Source: Streptomyces canus (lineage in GTDB: Bacteria > Actinomycetota > Actinomycetes > Streptomycetales > Streptomycetaceae). From it: 64,000 nucleotides of DNA. The translations under genes were made by a program, and so were the position numbers. This document shows, in pieces, positions 44,290 to 53,437 of the stretch (position 1 is its first letter; the number at the start of each line of letters is the position of its first letter). The notes beneath the pieces were generated by a model that worked only from the letters and a program-made list of their open reading frames with translations, was not told the origin of the DNA and searched no databases. The stretch covers positions 7,068,001 through 7,132,000 of the forward strand of contig NZ_JAUSWW010000001.1 of the NCBI RefSeq assembly GCF_030815415.1, in the 5' to 3' direction.

Positions 44290-45432
44290 CTAGTTGACCG
44301 GTGGGGGTGGTTGCAGCGGCTTGGGCGGTATCACCGGGCGCCGGGAGCGCCGTACGGCGAGCAGGACCGCGGCCGTGACGAGCAGCGCGAGACCGCCGAC
44401 GACCGTCAGCAGCCATGCCGGGACCCCGGCCACCGTCCGCAGCCGGTCCTCGTAGATCACCTGCTGGAACGTGGTGTCGGACGCCGTCCGGCGCAGCACG
44501 TGGTCGCCGTCGATCAGAGCCGGGGTGGGGAACTCCTGGCCCACGGCGGTCAGGAACGGTGTGCCCCGCGCCAGCTCGGCGAGCGGGCCGGACTTCGCGC
44601 TCACCCGGCCGGCGAAGGTGACCCGGGGCCGCTCCCCGCCGATCTCGGAGGCGGGCTCCATGCGGTGCGGGGCCAGGACGTACAGGCCCAGCGACTGCGG
44701 GGTCCGCGCGAGGCGGGACAGCCGCATCGGGTAGACCGGCCTGTCGGCGGAGAAGGTGAGGTGGAGCGGGTCCAGGGCGCCGCTCAGGGCGGTGCCGGAG
44801 GTCTCGGGGGCCAGTCGCACCGCCACGTACTCCCAGCGGTCCTGGACGTAGGGCTCGAGCGCGGTGCTGAGGCGGGGCGGGAGGGCGAAGCCGTTGGTGT
44901 CCAGCCAGTCGCCCAGTGCGTCCGGGTCGGTCGCGGTCAACCGGGCCACGTCGAAGGGGCCGAGTTTCTGGCGGCCGACCACGCTCACGGGTGGCTCGGC
45001 GCCGACTCCGGCGCCCGGCGGTGGTGCGCCGGTGTCGGGGCCGCCGCCGCCGGAGACGAGCGGCCAGTCGCCGTCCTGGGGCCAGAAGTGGTGGCGCGTG
45101 CGGTGCACCGGCGCGGTGGCCGCGTCCAGTTCGTCGAAGAGGGCCGGATCGCCGAGCTTGACGGTCGCCCGGCGGGGCACCGGCATGACCCAGGCGGCCC
45201 GGTCGCTGTCGCCGTTCACCGTCAGCCGCATCACGATCTGTTCCTGGGTGCCGTCCCAGCGCACGACGGACACCTCGCGCGACACGCCGACCCGCCGGGC
45301 GGTGTCCGGGATCAGGGCGCCGCAGCCGCACGCGTAGGCGGGGGCGACGAGCGAGCCGAGCTGGGTGGCGAGTAACGCCAGAACGACCGAGAGCACGCGC
45401 CGACGCGCCCGCCCCCGTAGGAAACCGACCAT
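44290..45432 (-). CDS. DUF2330 protein, secreted and membrane-anchored
   Basis: 380 residues from MVGFLRGRARRR. A signal peptide (VLSVVLALLATQLGSLVAP) is followed by the family cysteine start ACGCGALIP. The extracellular domain runs to about 330 with the conserved DRAAWVMPVP. A C-terminal TM (LLTVVGGLALLVTAAVLLAV) precedes a basic proline-rich tail. DUF2330 is of unknown function in many bacteria. Confidence 0.85.
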   Translation of the reverse strand: MVGFLRGRARRRVLSVVLALLATQLGSLVAPAYACGCGALIPDTARRVGVSREVSVVRWDGTQEQIVMRLTVNGDSDRAAWVMPVPRRATVKLGDPALFDELDAATAPVHRTRHHFWPQDGDWPLVSGGGGPDTGAPPPGAGVGAEPPVSVVGRQKLGPFDVARLTATDPDALGDWLDTNGFALPPRLSTALEPYVQDRWEYVAVRLAPETSGTALSGALDPLHLTFSADRPVYPMRLSRLARTPQSLGLYVLAPHRMEPASEIGGERPRVTFAGRVSAKSGPLAELARGTPFLTAVGQEFPTPALIDGDHVLRRTASDTTFQQVIYEDRLRTVAGVPAWLLTVVGGLALLVTAAVLLAVRRSRRPVIPPKPLQPPPPVN

Positions 45433-45674
45433 TTCCCCAGACCCCTCCGCCGTACCGTCGACGGCTTCAGACGGTAATACGGCGGGAGCATACGGTTCCG
45501 TTCCGTCCGGCGCCGTAAGTGATCGACGTCGCGCCCGGCGAGGCGGAGCGACCGGCCGCGGACTATCGTCATTCGGACAAAAGCGCCGGGAGCGACGCGA
45601 TCCCTGACTAAGGTTCCCAAAGCAGCCCTCAAGCATCCAATGCGTGGGAAAACGGGGCGGGAGGCCTACGAGGC
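45433..45674. other. Divergent intergenic region
   Basis: 242 bp between DUF2330 and the GT87-PAP2 gene; it holds the promoters of both. I see no further gene or repeat family here. Confidence 0.4.
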
Positions 45675-47702
45675 GTGGCGAATGCGGAACACAGCGGAGC
45701 GACGGACGCCGAGACGGTACGGGCACGCGTGCGCGTGGCCCGCCTGGGACTGTGGCTGATCGCCGCGATACTCGCCGTCCGGCAGGTGGCCGTCGTCCTG
45801 AGCACCCCCGACGGGGAGCGGCTGACCGATCTGGAGACCTGGGTCGGCCCGGACGGCGTCCTGCATGTGAAGGGTTCGCTGTACGACTCGACCCTGTTCA
45901 CCGGTACCCCTTTCGGGGGACTTGTTCTGAAGCCGTTGACACGTGCCGCCGAGCAGGCTCTCGGCTGGGGCTGGACCTTCGGCACGCTGCTCCTGGTCGT
46001 CGCGCTCGGCCTCGTCGCCGCGCGGGCGCTTCCTCATCCGGTGAACAGACGTACGTCGCTGCTGGCCGCGCCGGTCGCGATCAGCCTGCTGATGCTGTCG
46101 TTGCCGGTCCGCAACACGCTGTACCTCGGCCAGACGAGCATCATGCCGGTGCTCCTGGTGTTGCTGGGCTGCTTCGTCGTCCGCGGACAACGAGCGGGCG
46201 GCGTGCTGATCGGCGTGGCCGCCGCGCTCCAGCCGACGGTGCTGCTGTTCGCGCCGCTGCTGTGGTTCACGGGCCGGCGCCCGGCCGGGCTGTCGGCCGG
46301 CGTGACGTTCGCCGCGTGCACGGCGCTCGCGTGGCTGGCGATGCCGCACGACTCGTACACCTACTGGGTCCACCACGTGGCCGGCACGGGGCTCGGCGGC
46401 GCGGCGGACGGTCTCGCCAACCAGTCGCTGCACGGCGCGCTGCTGCGGGCGGGCCTGTCCGGGCCGCCGGAGATCGCGCTGTTCCTCGTGCTGGGCACGG
46501 CGGTGGCGGTGCTGGGGCTGCGCCGGGCGGTGCGCTACGCCCACGACGGGCAGTTGCTGCTCGCGGTCGCGATCACGGGCTGCGCGGCCATCCTGATCTC
46601 GCCGACGACCTGGCAGCACCAGCTGCTGTGGGTACTGCTCGCGGTGGTCGGGCGGGTCGGGAAGCGGGCGTCGGACCGGTATGTGTGGCCCGTGGCGGTG
46701 GTGCTGGTGATGACGCTGCCGACGAAGATGATGCTGCCGGACATGTCGTCGCTGTACCCCTTGCGCGACAACATCGTGCTGCTGGCGGCCCTCGCGGCGG
46801 CGACGATGATCCCGTTCCTGTCCCGCACCTCGCCGTACTACCAGATCGCGATCCCCGCGGAGTACGCCGAGCCGGTCCCGACCCGCTTCAGGCGGGTGCC
46901 GCTGCTGCCGTTCCTGAAGCGGGTGCTGACCCGCCCGAACCTGCTCCTCGAACTCCTGCTGATCCGGGTGACGTACGCGGCCTACCAGAAGGTGCGGCTG
47001 GCGGCGACGGGCGGCAGCAACTCGGAGGGCCGGGCGCGGGCGGAGGCACACGGCCAGCAGATCCTCGATCTGGAGCGCCGGCTGCACCTCGACATCGAGC
47101 ACTGGGCCAACCACGCGGTGGTCAACATCGCCTGGCTGCACGACTTCTTCGACTTCTACTACACGTCCCTCCACTTCGTGGTGCCGCTGTCGGTGCTGGC
47201 GGTCCTGTACTGGCGGCGCCCGGTGGACTACCGCTGGGCCCGCGCGTCACTGAGCGTCGCGACCCTGCTGGCCCTGGTCGGCTTCTGGCTCTACCCGTTG
47301 GCCCCGCCCCGGCTCATGCCGTCGCTGGGCATCATCGACACGGTCCACGGGGTCCAGGACTTCTCCAAGCCGGACTACGGCACCCTGACCGCGCTGACGA
47401 ACCAGTACGCCGCGATGCCGTCCCTGCACTTCGGCTGGTCGCTGTGGTGCGGTCTGGTCATCGCGATCGTCGCCCCGAAGTGGTGGCTCAAGGCCTTGGG
47501 CCTGCTGCACCCCCTGTTCACGGTGACGGCGATCGTGGCGACGGGCAACCACTGGGTCCTGGACGCGGCGGGCGGCGCGCTGGTCGTGGGCGGCGGCTTC
47601 GGGCTGGCCTGTCTGTTCCAGGGGCCGCGGGCCCGTACGGCCGCGCTGCCTGCCAAGGCGGGCAGAGACCCGGAGCTGGTGAAGGAGGGCGCGCCGGGCT
47701 GA
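45675..47702 (+). CDS. GT87 mannosyltransferase-PAP2 fusion membrane protein
   Basis: 675 residues, GTG start. The N-terminal 400 residues have about ten helices and match the GT87 family of lipid-linked alpha-mannosyltransferases (LYLGQTSIMPVLLVLLGC; ISPTTWQHQLLWVLLA with the key His/Gln). The last 260 residues form a PAP2-like domain with the pair of motifs AAMPSLHFGWSLW and ATGNHWVLDAAGGA, as in inositol-phosphorylceramide synthases. A fusion of lipid-glycan assembly with phosphate-head-group transfer is implied. Confidence 0.85.
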   Translation: MANAEHSGATDAETVRARVRVARLGLWLIAAILAVRQVAVVLSTPDGERLTDLETWVGPDGVLHVKGSLYDSTLFTGTPFGGLVLKPLTRAAEQALGWGWTFGTLLLVVALGLVAARALPHPVNRRTSLLAAPVAISLLMLSLPVRNTLYLGQTSIMPVLLVLLGCFVVRGQRAGGVLIGVAAALQPTVLLFAPLLWFTGRRPAGLSAGVTFAACTALAWLAMPHDSYTYWVHHVAGTGLGGAADGLANQSLHGALLRAGLSGPPEIALFLVLGTAVAVLGLRRAVRYAHDGQLLLAVAITGCAAILISPTTWQHQLLWVLLAVVGRVGKRASDRYVWPVAVVLVMTLPTKMMLPDMSSLYPLRDNIVLLAALAAATMIPFLSRTSPYYQIAIPAEYAEPVPTRFRRVPLLPFLKRVLTRPNLLLELLLIRVTYAAYQKVRLAATGGSNSEGRARAEAHGQQILDLERRLHLDIEHWANHAVVNIAWLHDFFDFYYTSLHFVVPLSVLAVLYWRRPVDYRWARASLSVATLLALVGFWLYPLAPPRLMPSLGIIDTVHGVQDFSKPDYGTLTALTNQYAAMPSLHFGWSLWCGLVIAIVAPKWWLKALGLLHPLFTVTAIVATGNHWVLDAAGGALVVGGGFGLACLFQGPRARTAALPAKAGRDPELVKEGAPG

Positions 47703-48013
47703 GTCGGGGCTCGGTCCCGTGCGCCGGAAGGAATAGTGCCCGCCGCGGCGCCGATCCGCCGGCGGTGCGTGGCCGGGCGGAAGATGCCCGTCGGGCGCGC
47801 TCGTCCCGCGGTGGGATGACAGTCGGTCTCCTTTTCGCGGAGCGCGTCGTACGGCACATGGCGGCGCGGCGGCCCCGAGCGGACGGAAGCCGTTGCGGGC
47901 CTCGGGAGAGGCAGGAGCGAGGCGTAGGGATGGGGGTGCTCGCTGCCTCCCCCGGGTCTGGGGACGGGCCGACGGCGCCGGGAAGCCGTCGGCCCGAGTA
48001 GGGGTGGGTGCGG
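47703..48013. terminator. Convergent intergenic region with hairpin
   Basis: 311 bp with no gene. A hairpin at 47966-47995 (GGGCCGACGGC / GCCGTCGGCCC) is positioned to terminate both convergent genes. Confidence 0.6.
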
Positions 48014-49249
48014 TCAGCCCACGCTCACCTGGAGTTCCTTCACGCCGTTGATCCACGCGGAGCGCAGCCGGCGGGGGTCGCCGGTCAGATGGAGGCCGGG
48101 CATGGCGTCGGCTATGGCGTTGAAGATCAGGTTGATCTCCATGACGGCCAGGGACTTGCCGAGGCAGAAGTGCGGGCCGCCGCCTCCGAAGCCGAGGTGG
48201 GGGTTGGGGTCGCGGGTGATGTCGAAGGTGTCCGGGTTCTCGAAGACGTCCGGGTCGTGGTTGGCCGAGGAGTAGAAGATGCCGACCCGGTCGCCCTGCT
48301 TGATCTTCTTGCCGCCGAGCTCCGTGTCCTGCGTGGCCGTGCGCTGGAAGCTGACCACCGGGGTCGCCCAGCGGACGATCTCCTCCGCGGTCGTCGCCGG
48401 GCGCTCGCGCTTGAACAGTTCCCACTGGTCGGGGTGGGTCAGGAAGGCGTGCATGCCGTGGCTGATCGCGTTGCGGGTGGTCTCGTTGCCCGCGACGGCG
48501 AGCGCGAGGACGAACATGCCGAACTCGTCCGAGCCCAGGTTGCCTTCGTTCTCCGCCGCCACCAGCGTGGTCACGATGTCCTTCGCCGGGCACTTCTTGC
48601 GGTCGGCGGCCATGTTCATGGCGTAGGCGATGACCTCCATCGCCGCCTCCTGGCCGACCTCCTCGGTGATGGCGTACTCGGGATCGTCGTACGAGATCAT
48701 CCGGTTCGACCACTCGAAGATCTTGAGACGGTCCTCCTGCGGGATGCCGATGAGCTCGGCGATGGCCTGGAGGGGGAGTTCGCAGGCGACCTGGGTGACG
48801 AAGTCGAAGGAGCCCTCCTGGGCGAGGGCGTTCTGGACGATGCCCTGGGCCCGGGCGCGCAGGGTGTCCTCCAGGGCCCGGATCGAGCGCGGGGTGAAGC
48901 CGCGCTGGACGATCTGGCGGACACGGGTGTGCTCCGGCGGGTCCATGTTGAGGATGATGAGCCGCTGGGCGTCGATGGCGTCGCGCTCGATGTGCTCGTT
49001 GAAGCGGATGATCGCCGTGTTGAGCATGGACGAGAAGAGCTCGGGGTGCGTGGAGACGAACTTGACGTCCTCGTGGCGGGTGACGGCCCAGTAGCCCTCG
49101 TCCTGGAAACCGGCGACATTGTCCGACTGGGCGATCCAGTGGACCGGTTCCGTCCGGCGCAGCTCGGCGAACTCCGGTAGTGGTACGCGCTGTTGCAGCA
49201 TGTCGGGGTCGGTGAGGTCGAACCCGTCGGGGAGCGCTGGACAGGTCAT
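48014..49249 (-). CDS. Cytochrome P450, CYP125/CYP142-like
   Basis: 411 residues from MTCPALPDGFDL (GGAG 8 nt upstream); an ATG 14 codons earlier lacks a ribosome site. Heme signature FGGGGPHFCLGKSLA, I-helix AGNETTRNAISHG, and K-helix EEIVRW are all present. The N-terminal FDLTDPDMLQQRVPLPEFAELRRTEPVHWI and the C-terminal layout match steroid C26-monooxygenases. Divergent from a steroid-type thiolase, supporting cholesterol/steroid side-chain oxidation. Confidence 0.9.
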   Translation of the reverse strand: MTCPALPDGFDLTDPDMLQQRVPLPEFAELRRTEPVHWIAQSDNVAGFQDEGYWAVTRHEDVKFVSTHPELFSSMLNTAIIRFNEHIERDAIDAQRLIILNMDPPEHTRVRQIVQRGFTPRSIRALEDTLRARAQGIVQNALAQEGSFDFVTQVACELPLQAIAELIGIPQEDRLKIFEWSNRMISYDDPEYAITEEVGQEAAMEVIAYAMNMAADRKKCPAKDIVTTLVAAENEGNLGSDEFGMFVLALAVAGNETTRNAISHGMHAFLTHPDQWELFKRERPATTAEEIVRWATPVVSFQRTATQDTELGGKKIKQGDRVGIFYSSANHDPDVFENPDTFDITRDPNPHLGFGGGGPHFCLGKSLAVMEINLIFNAIADAMPGLHLTGDPRRLRSAWINGVKELQVSVG

Positions 49250-49313
49250 GGGCAGCTCCAGCCGTGTTCCGGCAGTCTTCTGACGGTCCATCAGTTCGTG
49301 TCGTGAACGTAGT

Positions 49314-49321
49314 AACCGGTT
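49314..49321. promoter_or_regulatory. KstR-like half-matched operator near P450 start
   Basis: AACCGGTT core with CTA to the right, close to the KstR consensus TNNAACNNGTTNNA; 65 bp upstream of the P450 ATG. KstR represses steroid catabolism in actinobacteria. Confidence 0.4.
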
Positions 49322-49386
49322 CTAGAAGTAGCAAGAGGCGTGCACGACTCTTGCGGGGATGGACTTGGTGTCAGCAGACTGCCTGT

Positions 49387-49410
49387 GGAACTAGAACACG
49401 TACTAGTTCC
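49387..49410. promoter_or_regulatory. Palindrome with KstR-like core
   Basis: GGAACTAG and CTAGTTCC arms with an 8-bp spacer; inside, TAGAACACGTACTA (49392-49405) differs from the KstR palindrome TAGAACNNGTTCTA by one base. It lies 62 bp before the thiolase ATG, placing it between the divergent promoters. Confidence 0.5.
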
Positions 49411-49471
49411 GCGTGGCGGGCCGGGCCGGGACGCCCCCGCGCCGCGCTCTTGAGGAGGAGAGGAACTCCCC

Positions 49472-50641
49472 ATGGCCGCGGAACCCGTGATCGTCGAAGC
49501 CGTACGCACCCCCATCGGCAGGCGCGGCGGCGCGCTCGCCAACCTCCACCCCGCCTACCTGTTGGGCGAGACCTACCGTGAGCTTCTCGGCCGCACCGGC
49601 ATCCCCGCCGACTGCGTCGAGCAGATCGTCGGCGGCACGGTGACCCACGCCGGCGAGCAGTCCATGAACCCCGCGCGCACGGCCTGGCTGACGATGGGCC
49701 TGCCGTACGAGACGGCGGCGACGACCGTCGACTGTCAGTGCGGCTCCTCGCAGCAGGCCTCGCACATGACGGCGAACCTGATCGCGGCGGGCGTCATCGA
49801 CGTCGGCATCTCCTGCGGCGTCGAGGCGATGTCACGGGTGCCGCTCGGGTCCGGGTCCAAGCACGGACCGGGCAAGCCGTTCCCCGACGAGTGGAACGTC
49901 GACCTCCCCAACCAGTTCGAGGCGGCGGAACGGATCGCCCGCCACCGGGGGCTGACGAGGGAGAACGTCGACTCGCTGGGCCTCATCTCGCAGGAGCGGG
50001 CCGCTGTCGCCTGGAGCGAGGAACGCTTCAAGCGCGAGACGTTCGCCGTTCAGGTGCCGACGACGGAGGACGAGCAGCACGCCGGGCAGGGCATGTGGCG
50101 GCTGGTGGACCGGGACGAGGGGCTGCGCGACACCTCCATGGAGGCGCTGGCGGGCCTGAAGTCCGTCATGCCCACCGCCATCCATACGGCGGGCAACTCG
50201 TCCCAGATCAGCGACGGCGCGGCGGCGATCATGTGGGCCTCGAAGCGGATGGCGCGGGCACTGAAGCTGCGTCCGCGCGCCCGGATCGTCGCCCAGGCGC
50301 TGGTCGGCGCCGACCCGCACTTCCACCTCGACGGACCGATCGACGCGACCAAGGCGGTGCTCGGGAAGGCCGGGATGTCCCTCAAGGACATCGACCTCGT
50401 CGAGATCAACGAGGCCTTCGCGTCCGTGGTGTTGAGCTGGGCGCAGGTCTTCGAGCAGGACCTGGAGAAGGTGAACGTGAACGGCGGCGCGATCGCGCTC
50501 GGGCACCCGGTGGGGGCGACCGGGGCCCGGCTCATCGCCACCGCACTTCATGAACTGGAGCGTGTGGACAAGGAGTTCGCGCTGGTGACGATGTGTGCGG
50601 GGGGTGGCCTCGCCACCGGCACGATCATCCAGCGGATATAA
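49472..50641 (+). CDS. Steroid-type acetyl-CoA acetyltransferase (thiolase)
   Basis: 389 residues. Nucleophile cysteine in VDCQCGSSQQASHM (about C90), His in GGAIALGHPVGATGARL and second cysteine in VTMCAGGGLATG are intact. The closest family is the FadA5 type that cleaves beta-oxidised sterol side chains. GGAGGAGAGGAAC precedes the ATG. Divergent from the CYP125-like gene, so they probably share regulation. Confidence 0.9.
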   Translation: MAAEPVIVEAVRTPIGRRGGALANLHPAYLLGETYRELLGRTGIPADCVEQIVGGTVTHAGEQSMNPARTAWLTMGLPYETAATTVDCQCGSSQQASHMTANLIAAGVIDVGISCGVEAMSRVPLGSGSKHGPGKPFPDEWNVDLPNQFEAAERIARHRGLTRENVDSLGLISQERAAVAWSEERFKRETFAVQVPTTEDEQHAGQGMWRLVDRDEGLRDTSMEALAGLKSVMPTAIHTAGNSSQISDGAAAIMWASKRMARALKLRPRARIVAQALVGADPHFHLDGPIDATKAVLGKAGMSLKDIDLVEINEAFASVVLSWAQVFEQDLEKVNVNGGAIALGHPVGATGARLIATALHELERVDKEFALVTMCAGGGLATGTIIQRI

Positions 50642-50679
50642 GCTCGACAGAGGTTGACGTGGCCTGATCAACTTGCCCG

Positions 50680-50904
50680 ATGTTTCTCAACCTCATCCTC
50701 CGCGTCCTGCCCTTCTACCTCCGCGAACCGCTGGTCATCGGCATCTGCCTCACCATGGCCGGCGCGTGCTTCTACTGGTTCGTCCAGGTAGGGGGCTTGG
50801 GCAGGGGCGGCTTCGGGCTGCTGTTCCTGGCGATCGCCGTCCTGCGTGCGTATCTCTTCCGCAAGGAGTGGAGAGCGCACCAGGCGGCGAAGGCGGCGGT
50901 GTAG
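50680..50904 (+). CDS. Small membrane protein
   Basis: 74 residues with two hydrophobic helices (PLVIGICLTMAGACFYWF and GLLFLAIAVLRAYLF) and a basic tail. No recognised family. It immediately follows the thiolase (38 bp), so may be cotranscribed. Confidence 0.6.
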   Translation: MFLNLILRVLPFYLREPLVIGICLTMAGACFYWFVQVGGLGRGGFGLLFLAIAVLRAYLFRKEWRAHQAAKAAV

Positions 50905-51165
50905 TCACACCGCAGGTGTAGCGCCGCTCCAGGAGACGAAGTGGTGGAAGGCGGCGGGGGCGATGGTGAGGATCGGTCCCGCCGGGTTCTTTGAGTCGCG
51001 GATGGCGATGGTGGGGGGTGCTTCGGCGATCTCTACGCAGTTGCCGCCCTGATCGCTGCTGTGCGTGGACTTGCGCCAGGCGAGTTGGCCGCGCGGCGCG
51101 CATTCAATGCAGTTGCCGCCCTGGTCACCGCTGTAGCTGGACTTACGCCAGTTGCTGATCTCCAT
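50905..51165 (-). CDS. DUF397 protein, two repeats
   Basis: 86 residues with two DUF397 units: NWRKSSYSGDQGGNCIE (residues 5-21) and WRKSTHSSDQGGNCVEIAE (about 30-48), then a longer C-terminal part. DUF397 proteins act with XRE-DUF5753 and ATPase partners in streptomycete development (whiJ-type systems). It overlaps the next gene by 23 bp. Confidence 0.85.
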   Translation of the reverse strand: MEISNWRKSSYSGDQGGNCIECAPRGQLAWRKSTHSSDQGGNCVEIAEAPPTIAIRDSKNPAGPILTIAPAAFHHFVSWSGATPAV

Positions 51166-51973
51166 AGCGTTCCTCCATCACACGCCGGATCATTGCCACC
51201 GACTCTTTGAGGGAGAGTGCGGCAGCCTGCAGATGATCGTAACGGAGTGTGCAGTCATTGACCGTGTCCGGATTCGCGGTCGGATGCGCGCTGTTGTAGC
51301 CCTCGGTGTAGACGATGTTCGGGTCGCTGGCGAAACGGTAGACGTCGAACGAGCCTTGCATGCCTGCGTGAGCTCCGGCTGTGAACGGCAGGATTTGGAT
51401 GTTGATCCGGGGGTTGGCCTCGAAGGCCAACAGGTGGGCCAGTTGGTTCCGCATGGTGTCCGGGCCGCCCATGTTCTGGTACAGCGCGGACTCGCTCAGC
51501 ACCGCCCAGAAGACGGGCGGCTTCTCCTTCTCGAAGATACGCCGACGTGCGAGCCGTACGGCGGTGCGGTCGTCGAGGTTGGTGGCGTCCAACGCGCTGA
51601 GCACGGCACGGGCGTAGCCCTTGGTCTGAAGGAGTCCGTGGATCATGTGCGTCTCGAAGGAGTAGATCTCGATGGCCCGTGCTTGAAGTTCGGCCACCTG
51701 CTGGAACCAGGCCGGGAGTTGGCTCCGCAGCACCAAGTCGACCAGCCGGGACAGTAGACCGTCCGTCCCCAGCGCCACATCCACCCGCTCGCTGAACTCC
51801 GGTGTCGGAACCTTCCTCGCCGTCTCGATCTGCCCCACCAGTGACGCGGTGTAGTTGACGATGTCCCCGAGCTGCTTCTGCGTCAGCCCAGCCGCCTCCC
51901 GTAGCCGCCGCAACTCGAAGCCGTAGTAATCGAGCGGCGAGGCCCCCGGGTCGAGGACGTTGATGTGCGTCAC
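51143..51973 (-). CDS. XRE-family regulator with DUF5753 (whiJ-type)
   Basis: 276 residues. HTH at residues 21-50 (LRRLREAAGLTQKQLGDIVN...SLVGQIETARK) followed by DUF5753 (LVLRSQLPAWFQQVAELQARA; QTKGYARAVLSALD; PRINIQILPFTAGAHAGMQGSF). The DUF397 gene lies directly downstream and the ATPase gene divergent, the typical whiJ cluster. These antagonise or shape aerial development. Confidence 0.9.
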   Translation of the reverse strand: MTHINVLDPGASPLDYYGFELRRLREAAGLTQKQLGDIVNYTASLVGQIETARKVPTPEFSERVDVALGTDGLLSRLVDLVLRSQLPAWFQQVAELQARAIEIYSFETHMIHGLLQTKGYARAVLSALDATNLDDRTAVRLARRRIFEKEKPPVFWAVLSESALYQNMGGPDTMRNQLAHLLAFEANPRINIQILPFTAGAHAGMQGSFDVYRFASDPNIVYTEGYNSAHPTANPDTVNDCTLRYDHLQAAALSLKESVAMIRRVMEERYGDQQLA

Positions 51974-52047
51974 GAACTGCCCCCACTACAGAGCTGGTTG
52001 TGTTCGGCCTGTAGCCCAGCGTAGTTGCGCCAGTTCAGGCTCGTACC

Positions 52048-52479
52048 GTGAACGCATACTTTCCCCCCATCCTCCTGGGTCCCCTCTCCACCCAGTACCG
52101 CATGCGCCTCACCGTGGGCGAACACTCGGTCCGGTACATCCGCCGTATCGTCCGCTCGCTGCTCACCGACTGGGAACTGGCCGGGCTGACCGACGCCGTG
52201 GAGCTCGGGGTGACGGAGCTGGTCGCCAATGTCGTACGGCATGTCCCGGGCCGGCGGTGTGAGGTGGTGGTGCTGCGTCAGGTGGCCGGGGTACGGGTGG
52301 AGGTGGCGGACGGGTGTGCTCAACGGCCGGTACCGCGAGGTGAGTTGTCGCCGGACGCGGAAGGGGGGCGTGGGCTGCTGCTCCTGGAGGCGATCGTGGA
52401 TAAATGGGGTGTGACGGGGGTGCCCGGGGGTGGCAAGGTCGTGTGGTTCGAATGCGGGGCGTCCGCGACTGTGTGCTGA
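52048..52479 (+). CDS. HATPase_c_2 anti-sigma/ATP-binding protein
   Basis: 143 residues, GTG start. GHKL ATPase N-box GVTELVANVVRHVP (about 55-68) and G1 box VADG, with GGRGLLLLEAIVDKWG following. It resembles the RsbW/SpoIIAB-like ATPases that sit beside XRE-DUF397 genes. Divergent from the XRE gene; kinase activity on an anti-anti-sigma-type partner is likely in the family but unproven here. Confidence 0.82.
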   Translation: MNAYFPPILLGPLSTQYRMRLTVGEHSVRYIRRIVRSLLTDWELAGLTDAVELGVTELVANVVRHVPGRRCEVVVLRQVAGVRVEVADGCAQRPVPRGELSPDAEGGRGLLLLEAIVDKWGVTGVPGGGKVVWFECGASATVC

Positions 52480-52495
52480 AGGACGGGGTGGGGGA

Positions 52496-52915
52496 GTGAT
52501 CCGGTCGGCGGAGGAGTTCATCGCTCTGCGCTACAGCGATGACCTTGATGAGCAGAGACGGGCGAGCGTGGAGTCGGCCTCCCTGGAGGTGTGGACGGAG
52601 GTCATCGAGCGCTACCCGGATGCTCGGGTCTGGGTGGCGCACAACAAGACGGTTCCGCTGGAGATCCTGCGCGTGCTGGCGAGCGACCCCGACTCCGCTG
52701 TGCGACACACGGTGTCCATGAAGCGCAAACTGACTCCCGACATCCTGGAGGGCTTGGCAGCCGATTCGCACGAGTCCGTCAGATTGCAGGTCGCCCGCCA
52801 CCGGCGGACTCCACGATCCGTGCTGGAGAGGCTCCTGGCGGACGACTGGAGCGAGGTGCGCGACCTCGCGCGCGGTCGGATCGAGAACGACGACCGATCC
52901 GCAACCTCGGACTGA
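52496..52915 (+). CDS. HEAT/LRV-like repeat protein
   Basis: 139 residues from GTG 52496 (GGGGGAG). Regular helix pairs of about 20-24 residues, e.g. VWVAHNKTVPLEILRVLASD, VRHTVSMKRKLTPDILEGLA, VRLQVARHRRTPRSVLERLL, form a short alpha-solenoid for protein contacts. Follows the ATPase gene by 16 bp, so probably cotranscribed. Confidence 0.75.
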   Translation: MIRSAEEFIALRYSDDLDEQRRASVESASLEVWTEVIERYPDARVWVAHNKTVPLEILRVLASDPDSAVRHTVSMKRKLTPDILEGLAADSHESVRLQVARHRRTPRSVLERLLADDWSEVRDLARGRIENDDRSATSD

Positions 52916-52984
52916 CCCGGCCGATGAGTTTCCTCCGCCGCCGCGGTCATCACTGTCGTCAGAGGCGACGAGGAGGTGTCCGCG

Positions 52985-53437
52985 ATGGGCGGATCGGCGG
53001 GGCAGGAAGCGTTGGAGCGGCTGGGGGTGCTGGTCGGGGAGTGGGCGGTGGAGGCCGATCTTCCCGGGGCGGACGGGCCGCCCGCGCGGTGTGTGTTCGC
53101 GTGGGATCTGGACGGGCGGTTTCTGGTGCAGCGGACCGAGATCCCGGTCGAGGGGGCGCCGGACAGTATGGCGATCATCGCCGTCGATCCGGAGTCGGGG
53201 GCGTACACGTACCACTACTTCGACACGCGCGGTGTCGTACGGACGTACGCAATGAGCTTCGACGGCGAGGAGTGGCGGCTGCTGCGCGAGACGCCGGACT
53301 TCTCGGCGCTGTCCTTCCGGCAGCGGTTCTTCGGGCGGGTGGAAGGCGATGTCATCCGGGGTGCCTGGGAGCTGGCCAAGGGTGAATCGGAGCCGTGGGA
53401 ACGGGACTTCGGGCTCGTCTACCGGAGGACTCGGTGA
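52985..53437 (+). CDS. DUF1579-like beta-barrel protein
   Basis: 150 residues, ATG 52985 chosen because AGGAGG ends 8 nt before it (a GTG at 52976 is too close). Core: LGVLVGEWAVEADLPGADG, CVFAWDLDGRFLVQRTEIPV, and GVVRTYAMSFDGEEW are typical of small lipocalin-like proteins. No ligand assigned. Its stop overlaps the next gene (GTGA). Confidence 0.75.
   Translation: MGGSAGQEALERLGVLVGEWAVEADLPGADGPPARCVFAWDLDGRFLVQRTEIPVEGAPDSMAIIAVDPESGAYTYHYFDTRGVVRTYAMSFDGEEWRLLRETPDFSALSFRQRFFGRVEGDVIRGAWELAKGESEPWERDFGLVYRRTR

Noticed and set aside
43584..50641. Biosynthetic gene cluster (methyltransferase, P450, thiolase)
   Set aside because: Genes lie on different strands with unrelated neighbours and no core synthase; the P450 and thiolase fit steroid catabolism.
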